Source: Streptomyces sp. A0642 (GTDB taxonomy: Bacteria; Actinomycetota; Actinomycetes; Streptomycetales; Streptomycetaceae). From it: 64,000 nt of DNA. The position numbers and the translations under genes are program-made. Below are positions 16,679 to 25,682 of the stretch, in pieces. Location: positions 1 through 64,000 of the forward strand of contig NZ_SSBL01000011.1 in assembly GCF_004795105.1 (NCBI RefSeq). The letters are read 5' to 3'. The notes under the pieces were generated by a model. It was given only the letters and a program-made list of their open reading frames with translations. It was not told the origin of the DNA and did no database searches. Positions within the stretch are counted from its first letter, which is position 1. Each line of letters opens with the position of its first letter.

Positions 16679-17535
16679 TCCGCGTCGCCGGAGCGCCCAT
16701 TTCCTGGGGCGTGTGCGAAGTCCCCGGCTGGGGACACCAGATGGACCCCGAGCGGGTGCTGGACGAGATGGCCGCCGCCGGTCTCGCCGCCACCGAGTTC
16801 GGCCCCGACGGCTTCCTGCCCGAGGACCCGGACGCCCGCGCGGAACTGCTCGCGGGACACGGGCTCACCGCCGTCGGCGGATTCGTCCCCGTCGTCCTGC
16901 ACGACCCGGACCGCGACCCGCTGCCCGAGGTCCGCCGCGCGCTGGCCGGGTTCGGGTCCGCCCGGACCCTGGTCCTGGCCGCCGCGACCGGATCCGACGG
17001 CTACGACGCCCGCCCCGAACTCTCCGCACGGGAATGGGGCGCGCTCCTGACCAACCTCGACCGGATCGCCGCCCACGCGGCGGCGGAAGGCATCACCGCC
17101 ACCCTCCACCCGCACATCGGCACGATGGTCGAGGGCCCGGACGAGGTCGAGCGCGTCCTCACCGGCAGTACCGTCCCCCTCTGCCTCGACACCGGCCACC
17201 TCCTGGCCGGCGGCAGCGACCCCGTGGACCTGGCCCGCCGGGCCGCCGACCGCATCGCCCACGTCCACCTCAAGGACGTCGACGCGGCGCTCGCCGCCCG
17301 CGTCCGGGCCGGGGAGCGCACCTACACGGAAGCCGTCCGCACCGGCCTCTACCAGCCGCTCGGCCAGGGCGACGTGGACATCTCCGCGATCACCGCCGCC
17401 CTGGACGCGGCCGGCTACACCGGGTGGTACGTCCTCGAACAGGACACCGTGCTCGATGCCGAACCCGCTGCCGGAGAAGGCCCGTTGGCCGACGTCGTCG
17501 CGTCGCTGGCCCATCTGCGCAAGGTGACGTCGTGA
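16675..17535 (+). CDS. iolE: Inosose dehydratase
   Basis: 286 residues with an AP-endonuclease-2 type TIM barrel. Visible motifs are APISWGVCEVPGWG at the start (typical of IolE), TLHPHIGTMVEG, CLDTGHLLAGG and AHVHLKDVD. The His, Asp and Glu residues bind the divalent metal. It dehydrates 2-keto-myo-inositol to a diketone. Overlaps iolG (ATGA) and iolC (GTGA). Confidence 0.9.
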   Translation: MIRVAGAPISWGVCEVPGWGHQMDPERVLDEMAAAGLAATEFGPDGFLPEDPDARAELLAGHGLTAVGGFVPVVLHDPDRDPLPEVRRALAGFGSARTLVLAAATGSDGYDARPELSAREWGALLTNLDRIAAHAAAEGITATLHPHIGTMVEGPDEVERVLTGSTVPLCLDTGHLLAGGSDPVDLARRAADRIAHVHLKDVDAALAARVRAGERTYTEAVRTGLYQPLGQGDVDISAITAALDAAGYTGWYVLEQDTVLDAEPAAGEGPLADVVASLAHLRKVTS

Positions 17536-18512
17536 CCGCCGCACCCCCCGCGCCCGAAGTGCTCGTCATGGGGCGGCTCGGCGTGGACCTGTACCCGCTC
17601 CAGCAGGGGGTGGGCCTCGCCGACGTCGAGACCTTCGGCAAGCACCTGGGCGGCAGCGCCGCCAACGTCGCGGTCGCGGCCGCCCGGCACGGCCGCCGCA
17701 CCGCCCTGATCAGCCGCACCGGACAGGACCCCTTCGGCGACTACCTCCGCGCCGAGCTGGGCCGTTACGGAGTCGACGCCGCCCGGGTCCGCCCCGTCGC
17801 CGGACCCCCGACCCCCGTCACCTTCTGCGAGGTCTTCCCGCCCGACGACTTCCCCATCTGGTTCTACCGCCCGCCCGGCACCCCGGACCTGCGGATCCAC
17901 CCCGAGGAAGTCGACCCGGACGAGGTGCGCGCGGCCGGACTGCTCTGGATCACCGGCACCGGGCTCTCCGCCGAACCCAGCGCGGCCGCCCACCTCGCCG
18001 CCCTCACCGCCCGCGACCGCTCGGGGATCACCGTCCTCGACCTCGACTACCGGCCGGGGCTCTGGCCCTCCCCGCAGGCCGCGGGACCCGCGCTGCGGGC
18101 CGCCCTCGCCGGGGCCACCGTGGCCGTCGGCAATCTCGACGAGTGCGAGGCGGCCGTCGGCGAACGCGACCCGGACGCCGCGGCCGACGCCCTGCTGGCC
18201 ACCGGCATCGAGCTCGCCGTGGTCAAGCAAGGACCCGCCGGAGTGCTGGCACGCACCGCCCGGGAACGGGTCGTGGTCGCCCCCCACCCCGTCCGGGTCG
18301 TCAACGGACTCGGAGCGGGCGACGCCTTCGGCGGCGCCCTGTGCCACGGCCTGCTCGCGGGCTGGCCCCTCGAGCGGACCCTCCGCTTCGCCAACGCCGC
18401 AGGCGCCTACGTCGCGGGGCGGCTCTTCTGCGCCCCCGACATGCCGACTACCCCCCAGGTGGAGGACATGATGGAACACGCCCACTCCCAGGAAGCGGCA
18501 CCGCATGCGTGA
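17532..18512 (+). CDS. iolC: 5-dehydro-2-deoxygluconokinase
   Basis: 326 residues, GTG start inside the iolE stop overlap. It is a PfkB-type sugar kinase: MGRLGVDLYPLQ near the N-terminus, GGSAANVAVAAARHG, and the catalytic GAGDAFGGALCHGLL near the C-terminus. It phosphorylates 2-deoxy-5-keto-gluconate, after which an aldolase cleaves the product. It overlaps the aldolase gene by eight bases. Confidence 0.9.
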   Translation: MTAAPPAPEVLVMGRLGVDLYPLQQGVGLADVETFGKHLGGSAANVAVAAARHGRRTALISRTGQDPFGDYLRAELGRYGVDAARVRPVAGPPTPVTFCEVFPPDDFPIWFYRPPGTPDLRIHPEEVDPDEVRAAGLLWITGTGLSAEPSAAAHLAALTARDRSGITVLDLDYRPGLWPSPQAAGPALRAALAGATVAVGNLDECEAAVGERDPDAAADALLATGIELAVVKQGPAGVLARTARERVVVAPHPVRVVNGLGAGDAFGGALCHGLLAGWPLERTLRFANAAGAYVAGRLFCAPDMPTTPQVEDMMEHAHSQEAAPHA

Positions 18513-19380
18513 CGGAGTGCTGCAGACCCTGCTGGAGACGCGGGCCCGGCGGCCCGAGGCGATCGCGGAGGCGGCGCAGCGGCGCCGCAGGCGCCCGATG
18601 GTGAAGCCGTCCGGCCGGCTGATGCTGGTCGCCGCCGACCATCCGGCCCGCGGCGCCCTCGCCGTGCGCGGCCGGGCCGACGCCATGGCGAACCGCGTCG
18701 GACTGCTGGACCGCCTGCTCACCGCCCTGGCCCGCCCGGGGGTGGACGGCGTGCTCGGCACCCCCGACGTGCTGGAGGACCTGCTGCTGCTCGGCGCCCT
18801 GGACGACAAGGTCGTCATCGGTTCCATGAACCGCGGCGGCGTGCCCGGGACCGCGTTCGAGATCGACGACCGCTTCACCGCCTACGACGCCGCCTCGATC
18901 GAGGAGATGGGCTTCAACGCCGGGAAGATGCTGCTGCGCATCGACCCGACCGACCCCGCCAGCGCGTCCACCCTGGCGGGCTGCGCGGGCGCCGTCTCCG
19001 ATCTCGCCGACCGCAGGCTTCCGGCCCTGGTCGAACCCTTCTGGGTCGAGCGCCTGGCGGACGGGCGAGCGGTCAACGACCTGCGGCCCGCGTCCATGGT
19101 CCGGGCGCTGGCCATCGCCCAGGGGCTGGGCCGCACCTCGGCCTACACCTGGCTGAAGGTGCCGGTGGTCGACAACATGGAGATGGTGATGGAGGCGTCG
19201 ACGCTTCCCGCGCTGCTGCTCGGCGGAGACCCTCCGGGCAGCCCCGACGACACGTACGCCTCCTGGGAGAAGGCGCTCCGGCTCCCCACCGTGCGCGGCC
19301 TGGTCGCCGGCCGCTCACTGCTCTACCCGCCCGACGACGACGTGGCCGCCGCGGTGGACACCGCCGTCGGCCTGCTGTGA
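18505..19380 (+). CDS. Cgl0159-type TIM-barrel aldolase of the iol operon
   Basis: 291 residues. The sequence (KPSGRLMLVAADHPARGAL near residue 35, GSMNRGGVPGTAFEIDD, YTWLKVPVVDNM) fits the actinobacterial Cgl0159 (beta/alpha)8 family seen in iol clusters. Lys in the YTWLKVP segment is a candidate Schiff-base residue. It probably cleaves 2-deoxy-5-keto-gluconate-6-phosphate to DHAP and malonate semialdehyde, replacing IolJ. Activity is inferred from position; the fold is well supported. Confidence 0.78.
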   Translation: MRDGVLQTLLETRARRPEAIAEAAQRRRRRPMVKPSGRLMLVAADHPARGALAVRGRADAMANRVGLLDRLLTALARPGVDGVLGTPDVLEDLLLLGALDDKVVIGSMNRGGVPGTAFEIDDRFTAYDAASIEEMGFNAGKMLLRIDPTDPASASTLAGCAGAVSDLADRRLPALVEPFWVERLADGRAVNDLRPASMVRALAIAQGLGRTSAYTWLKVPVVDNMEMVMEASTLPALLLGGDPPGSPDDTYASWEKALRLPTVRGLVAGRSLLYPPDDDVAAAVDTAVGLL

Positions 19381-19391
19381 GAGGAGACGCC

Positions 19392-20231
19392 ATGGACGGC
19401 CACCAGCCCGCGGGCAGCACCGCACACGGCCCCTGGTCCGTGGACACCGGCATGCGGCACACGGGACTCAGAGTCCTGGAACTCGGACCGGGCGGCTCGC
19501 AGTCCTTCGGAACGCGGGAACGCGAGGTGATCGTGGTCCCCCTGTCCGGCTCCTGCTCCGTGCGCTGCGGCGGCGAGGAGTTCACCCTGGCCGGCCGCAC
19601 CGGCGTCTTCGAGGGCGTGAGCGACTTCGCCTACGTCCCCCGGCGCAGCGACGCCGTCCTCAGCAGCCCCGGCGGCGGCCGTTTCGCGCTGGCGAGCGGC
19701 ACCGCCCGGCGGGACCTGCCGTTCCGCCGGGGCCCGGCCGAGGAGGTGCCGGTCGAGACGCGCGGTGCGGGTTCCTGCCGGCGGCAGGTCAACAACCTGG
19801 CCAGCGCCGACGGCTTCACCTGCGACCGGCTGATCGTCGTCGAGGTGATCACCCCGGACGGCAACTGGTCCAGCTATCCGCCGCACAAGCACGACGAGCA
19901 CACCGCGACCGAGTCGGAGCTGGAGGAGATCTACTACTTCGAGATCGGCCGCGACGGCTTCGGCCAGCACCGACTGGGCGGCAGCCCGCCCGGCCCCGCC
20001 GGCGAGACCGCCGAGGTCCGCACCGGCGACGTCGTGCTGGTGCCGGACGGCTGGCACGGCCCCTCGGCCGCGCTGCCCGGCTACCCGATGTACTACCTCA
20101 ACGTGATGGCCGGCCCGCACGACGAGCGCGCCTGGCGGATCACCGACGACCCGGCACACGCCTGGATCCGCGAAACATGGGGCGACGCGCCCGCCGCCCC
20201 CGGAGCACCGTCCACGGAAGGAGCAGCATGA
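19392..20231 (+). CDS. iolB: 5-deoxy-glucuronate isomerase
   Basis: 279 residues. The ATG at 19392 has GAGGAG five bases upstream. Two cupin domains are visible; the second carries PPHKHDEH followed by Glu in ELEEIYYFEI and a final His in DGWHGP, the metal ligands of IolB. It converts 5-deoxy-D-glucuronate to 2-deoxy-5-keto-gluconate. Eleven bases after the aldolase stop, and its stop overlaps iolD as ATGA. Confidence 0.92.
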   Translation: MDGHQPAGSTAHGPWSVDTGMRHTGLRVLELGPGGSQSFGTREREVIVVPLSGSCSVRCGGEEFTLAGRTGVFEGVSDFAYVPRRSDAVLSSPGGGRFALASGTARRDLPFRRGPAEEVPVETRGAGSCRRQVNNLASADGFTCDRLIVVEVITPDGNWSSYPPHKHDEHTATESELEEIYYFEIGRDGFGQHRLGGSPPGPAGETAEVRTGDVVLVPDGWHGPSAALPGYPMYYLNVMAGPHDERAWRITDDPAHAWIRETWGDAPAAPGAPSTEGAA

Positions 20232-22084
20232 TCCGGCTCACCGTCGCCCAGGCACTGGTGCGTTTCCTGACCGCCCAGCACACCGAACGGGACGGGGTCG
20301 GCCGGCGCCTGTTCGCCGGCTGCTTCGGGATCTTCGGGCACGGCAATGTGGCGGGCCTGGGGCAGGCGCTCTGGGAGAACCGCGACCTGACGTACTACCA
20401 GGCCCGCAACGAGCAGGCGATGGTGCACACCGCCGCCGCCTACGCCCGGATGACCGACCGCCTCTCGACCTTCGCCTGCACCGCGTCCGTCGGGCCCGGG
20501 GCCACCAACATGATCACCGCCGCCGCCGGGGCCACCATCAACCGGCTCCCGGTGCTCCTCCTCCCCGGGGACACCTTCGCCACCCGCGTCGCCGAACCGG
20601 TGCTCCAGCAGCTGGAGATGCCGTGGGCGGGCGACGTGACCGTCAACGACGCCTTCCGGCCCGTCTCCCGCTACTTCGACCGGATCGGCCGCCCCGAGCA
20701 GCTGATCGGCGCCGCCCTCGCGGCCGTACGCACGCTCACCGATCCGGTGGACACCGGTGCGGTGACGCTCGCGCTCCCCCAGGACGTGCAGGCCGAGGCC
20801 TACGACTGGCCGGAGGAGTTCCTGGCCCACCGGGTGTGGCGCATCGACCGGCCGGCCCCGCAGCCCGAGGTGCTGGCCGACGCCGTCCGGATGATCCGGG
20901 ACGCCCGCCGCCCCCTCGTCGTGGCCGGTGGCGGAGTCGTGTACGCGGGCGCCACCGAGGCGCTGGACGCGTTCGCCCGGGCGACCGGCATTCCGGTCGC
21001 GGAGACTCAGGCGGGCAAGGGGTCGCTCCGGCACGGCCACCCGTCGTCGGTCGGCGCGATCGGGCACACCGGCACGACGGCGGCCGACGCGCTGGCCCGG
21101 GAAGCCGACCTGGTGATCGGCATCGGCACCCGCTACAGCGACTTCACCACCGCCTCGCACACCCAGTTCGCCGACCCGGGCGTCCGGTTCCTCAACATCA
21201 ACGTGGCCCGGCTGGACGCCGTGAAGCACGCCGGGCTGGCGATGGTCGCGGACGCCCGCACCGCCCTGGAAGCCCTGACGGCCGGGCTGTCGGACTGGCA
21301 GGTCCCCCCGGAGCACCGCACGCGGGCCACCGCACTGGCCCGCGAGTGGGACGCGGTGGTGGACGTCGCCCACCACGTGGGCCGCACCCCGAAGCCCGCG
21401 CAGTCCGAGGTCGTCGGAGCGGTCAACGAGGCTGCCGGTGAGGACGGCGTCGTGGTCTGCGCGGCCGGCTCGCTCCCCGGTGACCTGCACAGACTGTGGC
21501 GGCCCGCGGACCCGAAGCAGTACCACGTCGAATACGGGTACTCCTGCATGGGTTACGAGATCGCCGGCGGGCTCGGCGTGAAACTCGCCGCCCCCGAGCG
21601 CGAGGTCTTCGTCATGGTGGGGGACGGCTCCTACCTGATGATGGCCCAGGAACTGCTGACGGCGGTCTCCGAAGGAATCAAGCTCATCGTGGTCCTGGTC
21701 CAGAACCACGGCTTCGCCTCGATCGGCGCGCTCTCCGAAACGGTGGGCGCGCCCCGCTTCGGCACCTGGTACCGCTACCGCGACGCGGAGAGCGGAGCGC
21801 TGGAGGGGGAGCGGCTGCCCGTCGACCTGGCGGCCAACGCGGCGAGTCTGGGGGCGGACGTCCTGCGCGTCGCCGGCATCGCCGAACTCCGCAAGGCCCT
21901 CGCCGAGGCCAGGGCCTCCGACCGCTGCACGGTGATCCACATCGAAACGGATCCGCTGGCCCCCGCCCCGTCCTCCGGAGCCTGGTGGGACGTCCCGGTC
22001 GCGGAGGTCTCCGAGGCCCCGGAGACGAAGGCCGCCCGCGCGTCGTACACGAAGGCCAAGACCGCCCAGCGCCCGTACCTCTGA
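20228..22084 (+). CDS. iolD: 3D-(3,5/4)-trihydroxycyclohexane-1,2-dione hydrolase
   Basis: 618 residues, usual length for IolD. It is a thiamine-diphosphate enzyme. The N-terminal Glu that activates ThDP is in QARNEQAMVHTAAAY, a central domain follows, and the C-terminal ThDP/Mg motif runs GDGSYLMMAQELL to QNHGF. It opens the ring of the diketone to 5-deoxy-glucuronate. Last gene of the operon. No iolA (malonate-semialdehyde dehydrogenase) and no inositol permease are seen here. Confidence 0.93.
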   Translation: MIRLTVAQALVRFLTAQHTERDGVGRRLFAGCFGIFGHGNVAGLGQALWENRDLTYYQARNEQAMVHTAAAYARMTDRLSTFACTASVGPGATNMITAAAGATINRLPVLLLPGDTFATRVAEPVLQQLEMPWAGDVTVNDAFRPVSRYFDRIGRPEQLIGAALAAVRTLTDPVDTGAVTLALPQDVQAEAYDWPEEFLAHRVWRIDRPAPQPEVLADAVRMIRDARRPLVVAGGGVVYAGATEALDAFARATGIPVAETQAGKGSLRHGHPSSVGAIGHTGTTAADALAREADLVIGIGTRYSDFTTASHTQFADPGVRFLNINVARLDAVKHAGLAMVADARTALEALTAGLSDWQVPPEHRTRATALAREWDAVVDVAHHVGRTPKPAQSEVVGAVNEAAGEDGVVVCAAGSLPGDLHRLWRPADPKQYHVEYGYSCMGYEIAGGLGVKLAAPEREVFVMVGDGSYLMMAQELLTAVSEGIKLIVVLVQNHGFASIGALSETVGAPRFGTWYRYRDAESGALEGERLPVDLAANAASLGADVLRVAGIAELRKALAEARASDRCTVIHIETDPLAPAPSSGAWWDVPVAEVSEAPETKAARASYTKAKTAQRPYL

Positions 22085-22099
22085 GGGGCCCGCGCGTGA

Positions 22100-22126
22100 G
22101 GGCCGGTCCCCCCGGGGGACCGGCCC
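22100..22126 (+). terminator. iol operon terminator hairpin
   Basis: GGGCCGGTCCCC (22100-22111) pairs perfectly with GGGGACCGGCCC (22115-22126), loop of three. It is 16 bases past the iolD stop; no U-tract, common in streptomycetes. Confidence 0.6.
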
Positions 22127-22164
22127 GTCGGCGTCCCCGAGCGCCCCCAGCCGAGGGCCCCGCA

Positions 22165-22210
22165 GGTAAAGCGCCCCGCAGTCAAAGCACCCGCAGTCAA
22201 AGCACCCGCA
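22165..22210. repeat. Short tandem repeat, 15-bp unit
   Basis: GTCAAAGCACCCGCA occurs twice exactly (22181-22195, 22196-22210), with a degenerate copy before it (22165-22180). Non-coding, between the convergent iolD and HAD genes. Confidence 0.7.
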
Positions 22211-22226
22211 GTGCCGTCCCCCGTGG

Positions 22227-22904
22227 CTAGAGCGCCCGCAGCGCTCTCACCCGCGGCGGGTCGGGGGTCTTGTTCAGGAGGGCCGGGAGGTCCGTCAGCG
22301 CGTTGATGCGGAAGTCCGCCGTCTCCACCACATCCGGGTGATCCGCCCACCAGTAGCCGCACGCGCCCCGCCGGATGTGCGCCGCCCTCAGGCCCGAGGA
22401 CTTGGCCGGGAACAGGTCGCCCGCCGGGTGGTCGCCCACGTACAGCGTCGCCTGGGGATGCGCGCCGGACGCCTCCAGGACCCGGGCGAAGAACTCCGGG
22501 TCCGGCTTGGCGACGCCCCACTCGTCCGAGGTGACGACCAGATCCGCCGGCAGGTCCAGCGCCCGCAGCAGCTCCCCGGCCCGCACCGTCCCGTTGCCCG
22601 CGACCACCACCCGTACGCCCAGCGCCCGCAGTTCCGCGAGGGCCGGCCGCACGTCCGGATAGAGGTCCGACTCGTCCAGGTGCTCGCCGCGCCCGGCGGC
22701 GGCGCGGGCGAGGGAGGCCTCGGTGACGTCCATGTCGGGGCGCAGCATGGTCAGCGCGTCGGCGCTGTCCCGGCCCTGGACGACCGCGGCCCCGACCAGC
22801 GCGCTCAGCGTGTGCGGCGGGACGCCGAGCCAGTTGGCCCAGGACGCCCAGTAGCGGTCGTCGCGGATGAGTGTCTCGCCGGTGTCGAAGACGATCGTTT
22901 CCAT
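22227..22904 (-). CDS. HAD-family hydrolase
   Basis: 225 residues from the ATG at 22904. TAGGCT lies five bases upstream with no Shine-Dalgarno sequence, so it may be leaderless. Motif I is VFDTGETLI (Asp nucleophile, Gly at +2), motif II VVAGN, motif III the Lys in GVAKPDP, and motif IV YVGDHPAGD. It is the REG-2/phosphoglycolate-like class. It is convergent with iolD and divergent from fbiC. Substrate unknown. Confidence 0.8.
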   Translation of the reverse strand: METIVFDTGETLIRDDRYWASWANWLGVPPHTLSALVGAAVVQGRDSADALTMLRPDMDVTEASLARAAAGRGEHLDESDLYPDVRPALAELRALGVRVVVAGNGTVRAGELLRALDLPADLVVTSDEWGVAKPDPEFFARVLEASGAHPQATLYVGDHPAGDLFPAKSSGLRAAHIRRGACGYWWADHPDVVETADFRINALTDLPALLNKTPDPPRVRALRAL

Positions 22905-23008
22905 CACCGGACCGAGCCTACGGGTCCCGGAGTCCCGCACGTCCGAGGCGCAAGGGGCGCGAGGGCGCTGCCGGAGATCCGGCCCGTCACCGGCCCGGCT
23001 CTCGCTCG

Positions 23009-23014
23009 TATGCT
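23009..23014 (+). promoter_or_regulatory. -10 element of the leaderless fbiC promoter
   Basis: TATGCT lies six bases before the fbiC ATG and no Shine-Dalgarno sequence is present, the pattern of a leaderless transcript. Confidence 0.5.
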
Positions 23015-23020
23015 CGGTTC

Positions 23021-25603
23021 ATGACCGATCCTCAGCGCGGACGTCCCACCACCAACTCCATGCGACGTGCCCTCAAGCGCGCCAGAGACGGTGTCGCCCT
23101 CGACGTGGCCGAGGCCGCCGTCCTGCTCCAGGCGCGCGGCGACGATCTGACGGATCTCGCCGCATCCGCCGCCCGGGTACGGGACGCGGGTCTCGATGCG
23201 GCGGGACGGCCCGGAGTCATCACGTACTCCCGCAAGGTCTTCATCCCGCTGACCCGGCTCTGCCGCGACAAGTGCCACTACTGCACCTTCGTCACCGTCC
23301 CCGGCAAGCTCCGGCGCGACGGGCACGGCATGTTCCTGTCCCCGGACGAGGTGCTCGCCATCGCCCGCGACGGCGCGGCGATGGGGTGCAAGGAAGCGCT
23401 GTTCACGCTGGGCGACCGCCCGGAGGACCGCTGGCCCGAGGCCCGGGAGTGGCTGGAGGCCGAGGGGTACGACGACACCCTCGCGTACGTACGCGCCATG
23501 GCGATCCGCGTCCTCGAGGAGACCGGTCTCCTCCCGCACCTCAACCCGGGCGTGCTGACCTGGACCGACCTCCAGCGCCTCAAGCCCGTCGCCCCGTCCA
23601 TGGGCATGATGCTGGAGACGACCGCGACGCGGCTGTGGTCCGAGCCCGGCGGCCCCCACCACGGCTCCCCGGACAAGGAACCGGCCGTGCGGCTGCGGGT
23701 CCTGGAGGACGCGGGCCGGTCCAACGTCCCGTTCACCACCGGCATCCTCATCGGCATCGGCGAGTCGTACGAGGAGCGCGCCGACTCCCTCTTCGAGCTG
23801 CGCAGGACCGCCCGCGCCTACCACGGCATCCAGGAAGTCATCATCCAGAACTTCCGGGCCAAGCCCGGCACGGTGATGCGCGCGATGCCGGACGCGGAGC
23901 TGGAGGAGCTCGCCGCCGCCATCGCCGTCGCCCGCCACATCCTCGGCCCGTCCGCCCGTATCCAGGCCCCGCCGAACCTCGTCGACGCGGAGTACGCGCT
24001 GATGGTCGGCGCCGGAATCGACGACTGGGGCGGCGTCTCCCCGCTGACCCCGGACCATGTGAACCCCGAGCGCCCCTGGCCGCACATCGACGAGCTGGCC
24101 GCGCGGACCGCCGACGCGGGCTTCGAGCTGCGCGAACGGCTCACCATCTACCCCGAGTTCATCCAGCGCGGCGAGCCCTGGCTCGACCCCCGCCTCCTCC
24201 CGCACGTGCGCGCCCTCGCCGACCCGGAGACCGGGCTCGCGAAGGAGGGGGTGCTCCCCGCCGGCCTGCCCTGGCAGGAGCCCGACGAGGGCTTCCACGC
24301 CTCCGGCCGCACCGATCTGCACCGCACCATCGACACCGAGGGCCGCACCGCCGACCGCCGTGACGACTTCGACGAGGTGTACGGGGACTGGGAGGCGCTC
24401 CGCGAGGCCGCGGCGCCCGGCATGGTCCCCTCCCGCGTCGGCACCGACGTGAAGGGCGCCCTCAGCCAGGCCGCCGCCGACCCGACGAAGCTCACCGACG
24501 CCCAGGCGCTCACCCTGCTGCACGCGGACGGGCCGGCGCTCGACGAGCTCTGCCGGATCGCGGACGCCCTGCGCCGTGACGTCGTCGGCGACGACGTCAC
24601 CTACGTCGTCACGCGCAACATCAACTTCACCAACGTCTGCTACACCGGCTGCCGCTTCTGCGCCTTCGCCCAGCGGCGCACCGACGCCGACGCGTACACC
24701 CTCTCCCTCGACCAGGTCGCCGACCGGGCCGCTCAGGCGTGGGACGTCGGCGCGGTCGAGGTCTGCATGCAGGGCGGCATCCACCCGGACCTGCCCGGCA
24801 CCGCGTACTTCGACATCGCGCGGGCGGTGAAGGAACGCGTGCCCGGCATGCACGTCCACGCGTTCTCACCGATGGAGGTCGTCAACGGGGCCACCCGCAC
24901 CGGCCTGTCGATCCGCGACTGGCTGACCGCCGCGAAGGAGGCCGGGCTGGACTCGATCCCCGGCACGGCGGCGGAGATCCTGGACGACGAGGTCCGCTGG
25001 ATCCTCACCAAGGGCAAGCTGCCGACGGCGGAGTGGCTGGAGGTCATCAGGACGGCCCACGAGGTCGGCCTGCGCTCCTCCTCCACGATGATGTACGGCC
25101 ACGTCGACCAGCCCCGCCACTGGCTGGGCCACCTGCGCACGCTCGCCCGCCTCCAGCAGGAGACCGGCGGCTTCACGGAGTTCGTCACCCTCCCCTTCAT
25201 CCACACCAACGCACCCGTCTACCTCGCGGGCATCGCCCGCCCCGGCCCCACCGACCGCGACAACCGGGCCGTCACGGCGATGGCCCGCCTCCTGCTCCAC
25301 CCGCACATCACCAACATCCAGACCAGCTGGGTGAAGCTGGGCACGGAGGGTGCGGCGGAGATGCTGCGCTCAGGAGCGAACGACCTGGGCGGCACGCTGA
25401 TGGAGGAGACCATCTCCCGCATGGCCGGGTCGGGTTACGGCTCCTACAAGTCGGTGCAGGACCTGGTCGCGGTGGCCGCGGCGGCCGGCCGGCCGGCGAA
25501 GCCGCGTACGACGCTGTACGGAGAGGTGCCGGCCGAGCGCGTCACGGCCGCGGCGGCCTCGGACGGGCACCTGCCGGAACTGCTGCCGGTGCTGGAGGGC
25601 TGA
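23021..25603 (+). CDS. fbiC: F0 synthase, fused CofG/CofH (coenzyme F420 biosynthesis)
   Basis: 860 residues, the usual FbiC length. There are two radical-SAM halves. The first has the cluster motif CRDKCHYC (CX3CX2C) near residue 85 and corresponds to CofG. The second has CYTGCRFC near 543 and corresponds to CofH. Together they join 5-amino-6-ribitylamino-uracil with tyrosine to make F0, the deazaflavin precursor of F420. The ATG at 23021 is chosen for length and the leaderless promoter. Monocistronic, ending at a strong bidirectional terminator. Confidence 0.96.
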   Translation: MTDPQRGRPTTNSMRRALKRARDGVALDVAEAAVLLQARGDDLTDLAASAARVRDAGLDAAGRPGVITYSRKVFIPLTRLCRDKCHYCTFVTVPGKLRRDGHGMFLSPDEVLAIARDGAAMGCKEALFTLGDRPEDRWPEAREWLEAEGYDDTLAYVRAMAIRVLEETGLLPHLNPGVLTWTDLQRLKPVAPSMGMMLETTATRLWSEPGGPHHGSPDKEPAVRLRVLEDAGRSNVPFTTGILIGIGESYEERADSLFELRRTARAYHGIQEVIIQNFRAKPGTVMRAMPDAELEELAAAIAVARHILGPSARIQAPPNLVDAEYALMVGAGIDDWGGVSPLTPDHVNPERPWPHIDELAARTADAGFELRERLTIYPEFIQRGEPWLDPRLLPHVRALADPETGLAKEGVLPAGLPWQEPDEGFHASGRTDLHRTIDTEGRTADRRDDFDEVYGDWEALREAAAPGMVPSRVGTDVKGALSQAAADPTKLTDAQALTLLHADGPALDELCRIADALRRDVVGDDVTYVVTRNINFTNVCYTGCRFCAFAQRRTDADAYTLSLDQVADRAAQAWDVGAVEVCMQGGIHPDLPGTAYFDIARAVKERVPGMHVHAFSPMEVVNGATRTGLSIRDWLTAAKEAGLDSIPGTAAEILDDEVRWILTKGKLPTAEWLEVIRTAHEVGLRSSSTMMYGHVDQPRHWLGHLRTLARLQQETGGFTEFVTLPFIHTNAPVYLAGIARPGPTDRDNRAVTAMARLLLHPHITNIQTSWVKLGTEGAAEMLRSGANDLGGTLMEETISRMAGSGYGSYKSVQDLVAVAAAAGRPAKPRTTLYGEVPAERVTAAAASDGHLPELLPVLEG

Positions 25604-25625
25604 GCCCCGCCCGCCGAGGCCGCGC

Positions 25626-25666
25626 CGCCCCCGGGTTCCCCGCCCTGAGCGGGGAACCCGGGGGCG
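25626..25666. terminator. Bidirectional terminator between fbiC and rox
   Basis: A 16-bp perfect stem: CGCCCCCGGGTTCCCC (25626-25641) with its complement at 25651-25666 and a nine-base loop. It separates convergent genes. Confidence 0.8.
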
Positions 25667-25682
25667 CTGTCGTGCGGCGGGA

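Noticed and set aside
22165..22210. CRISPR-like array
   Set aside because: Units are directly adjacent, only 15 bp and lack spacers; no cas genes in the window.
22904..24859. 651-codon minus-strand frame opposite fbiC
   Set aside because: fbiC with both radical-SAM motifs is certain; the antisense product has no domain.
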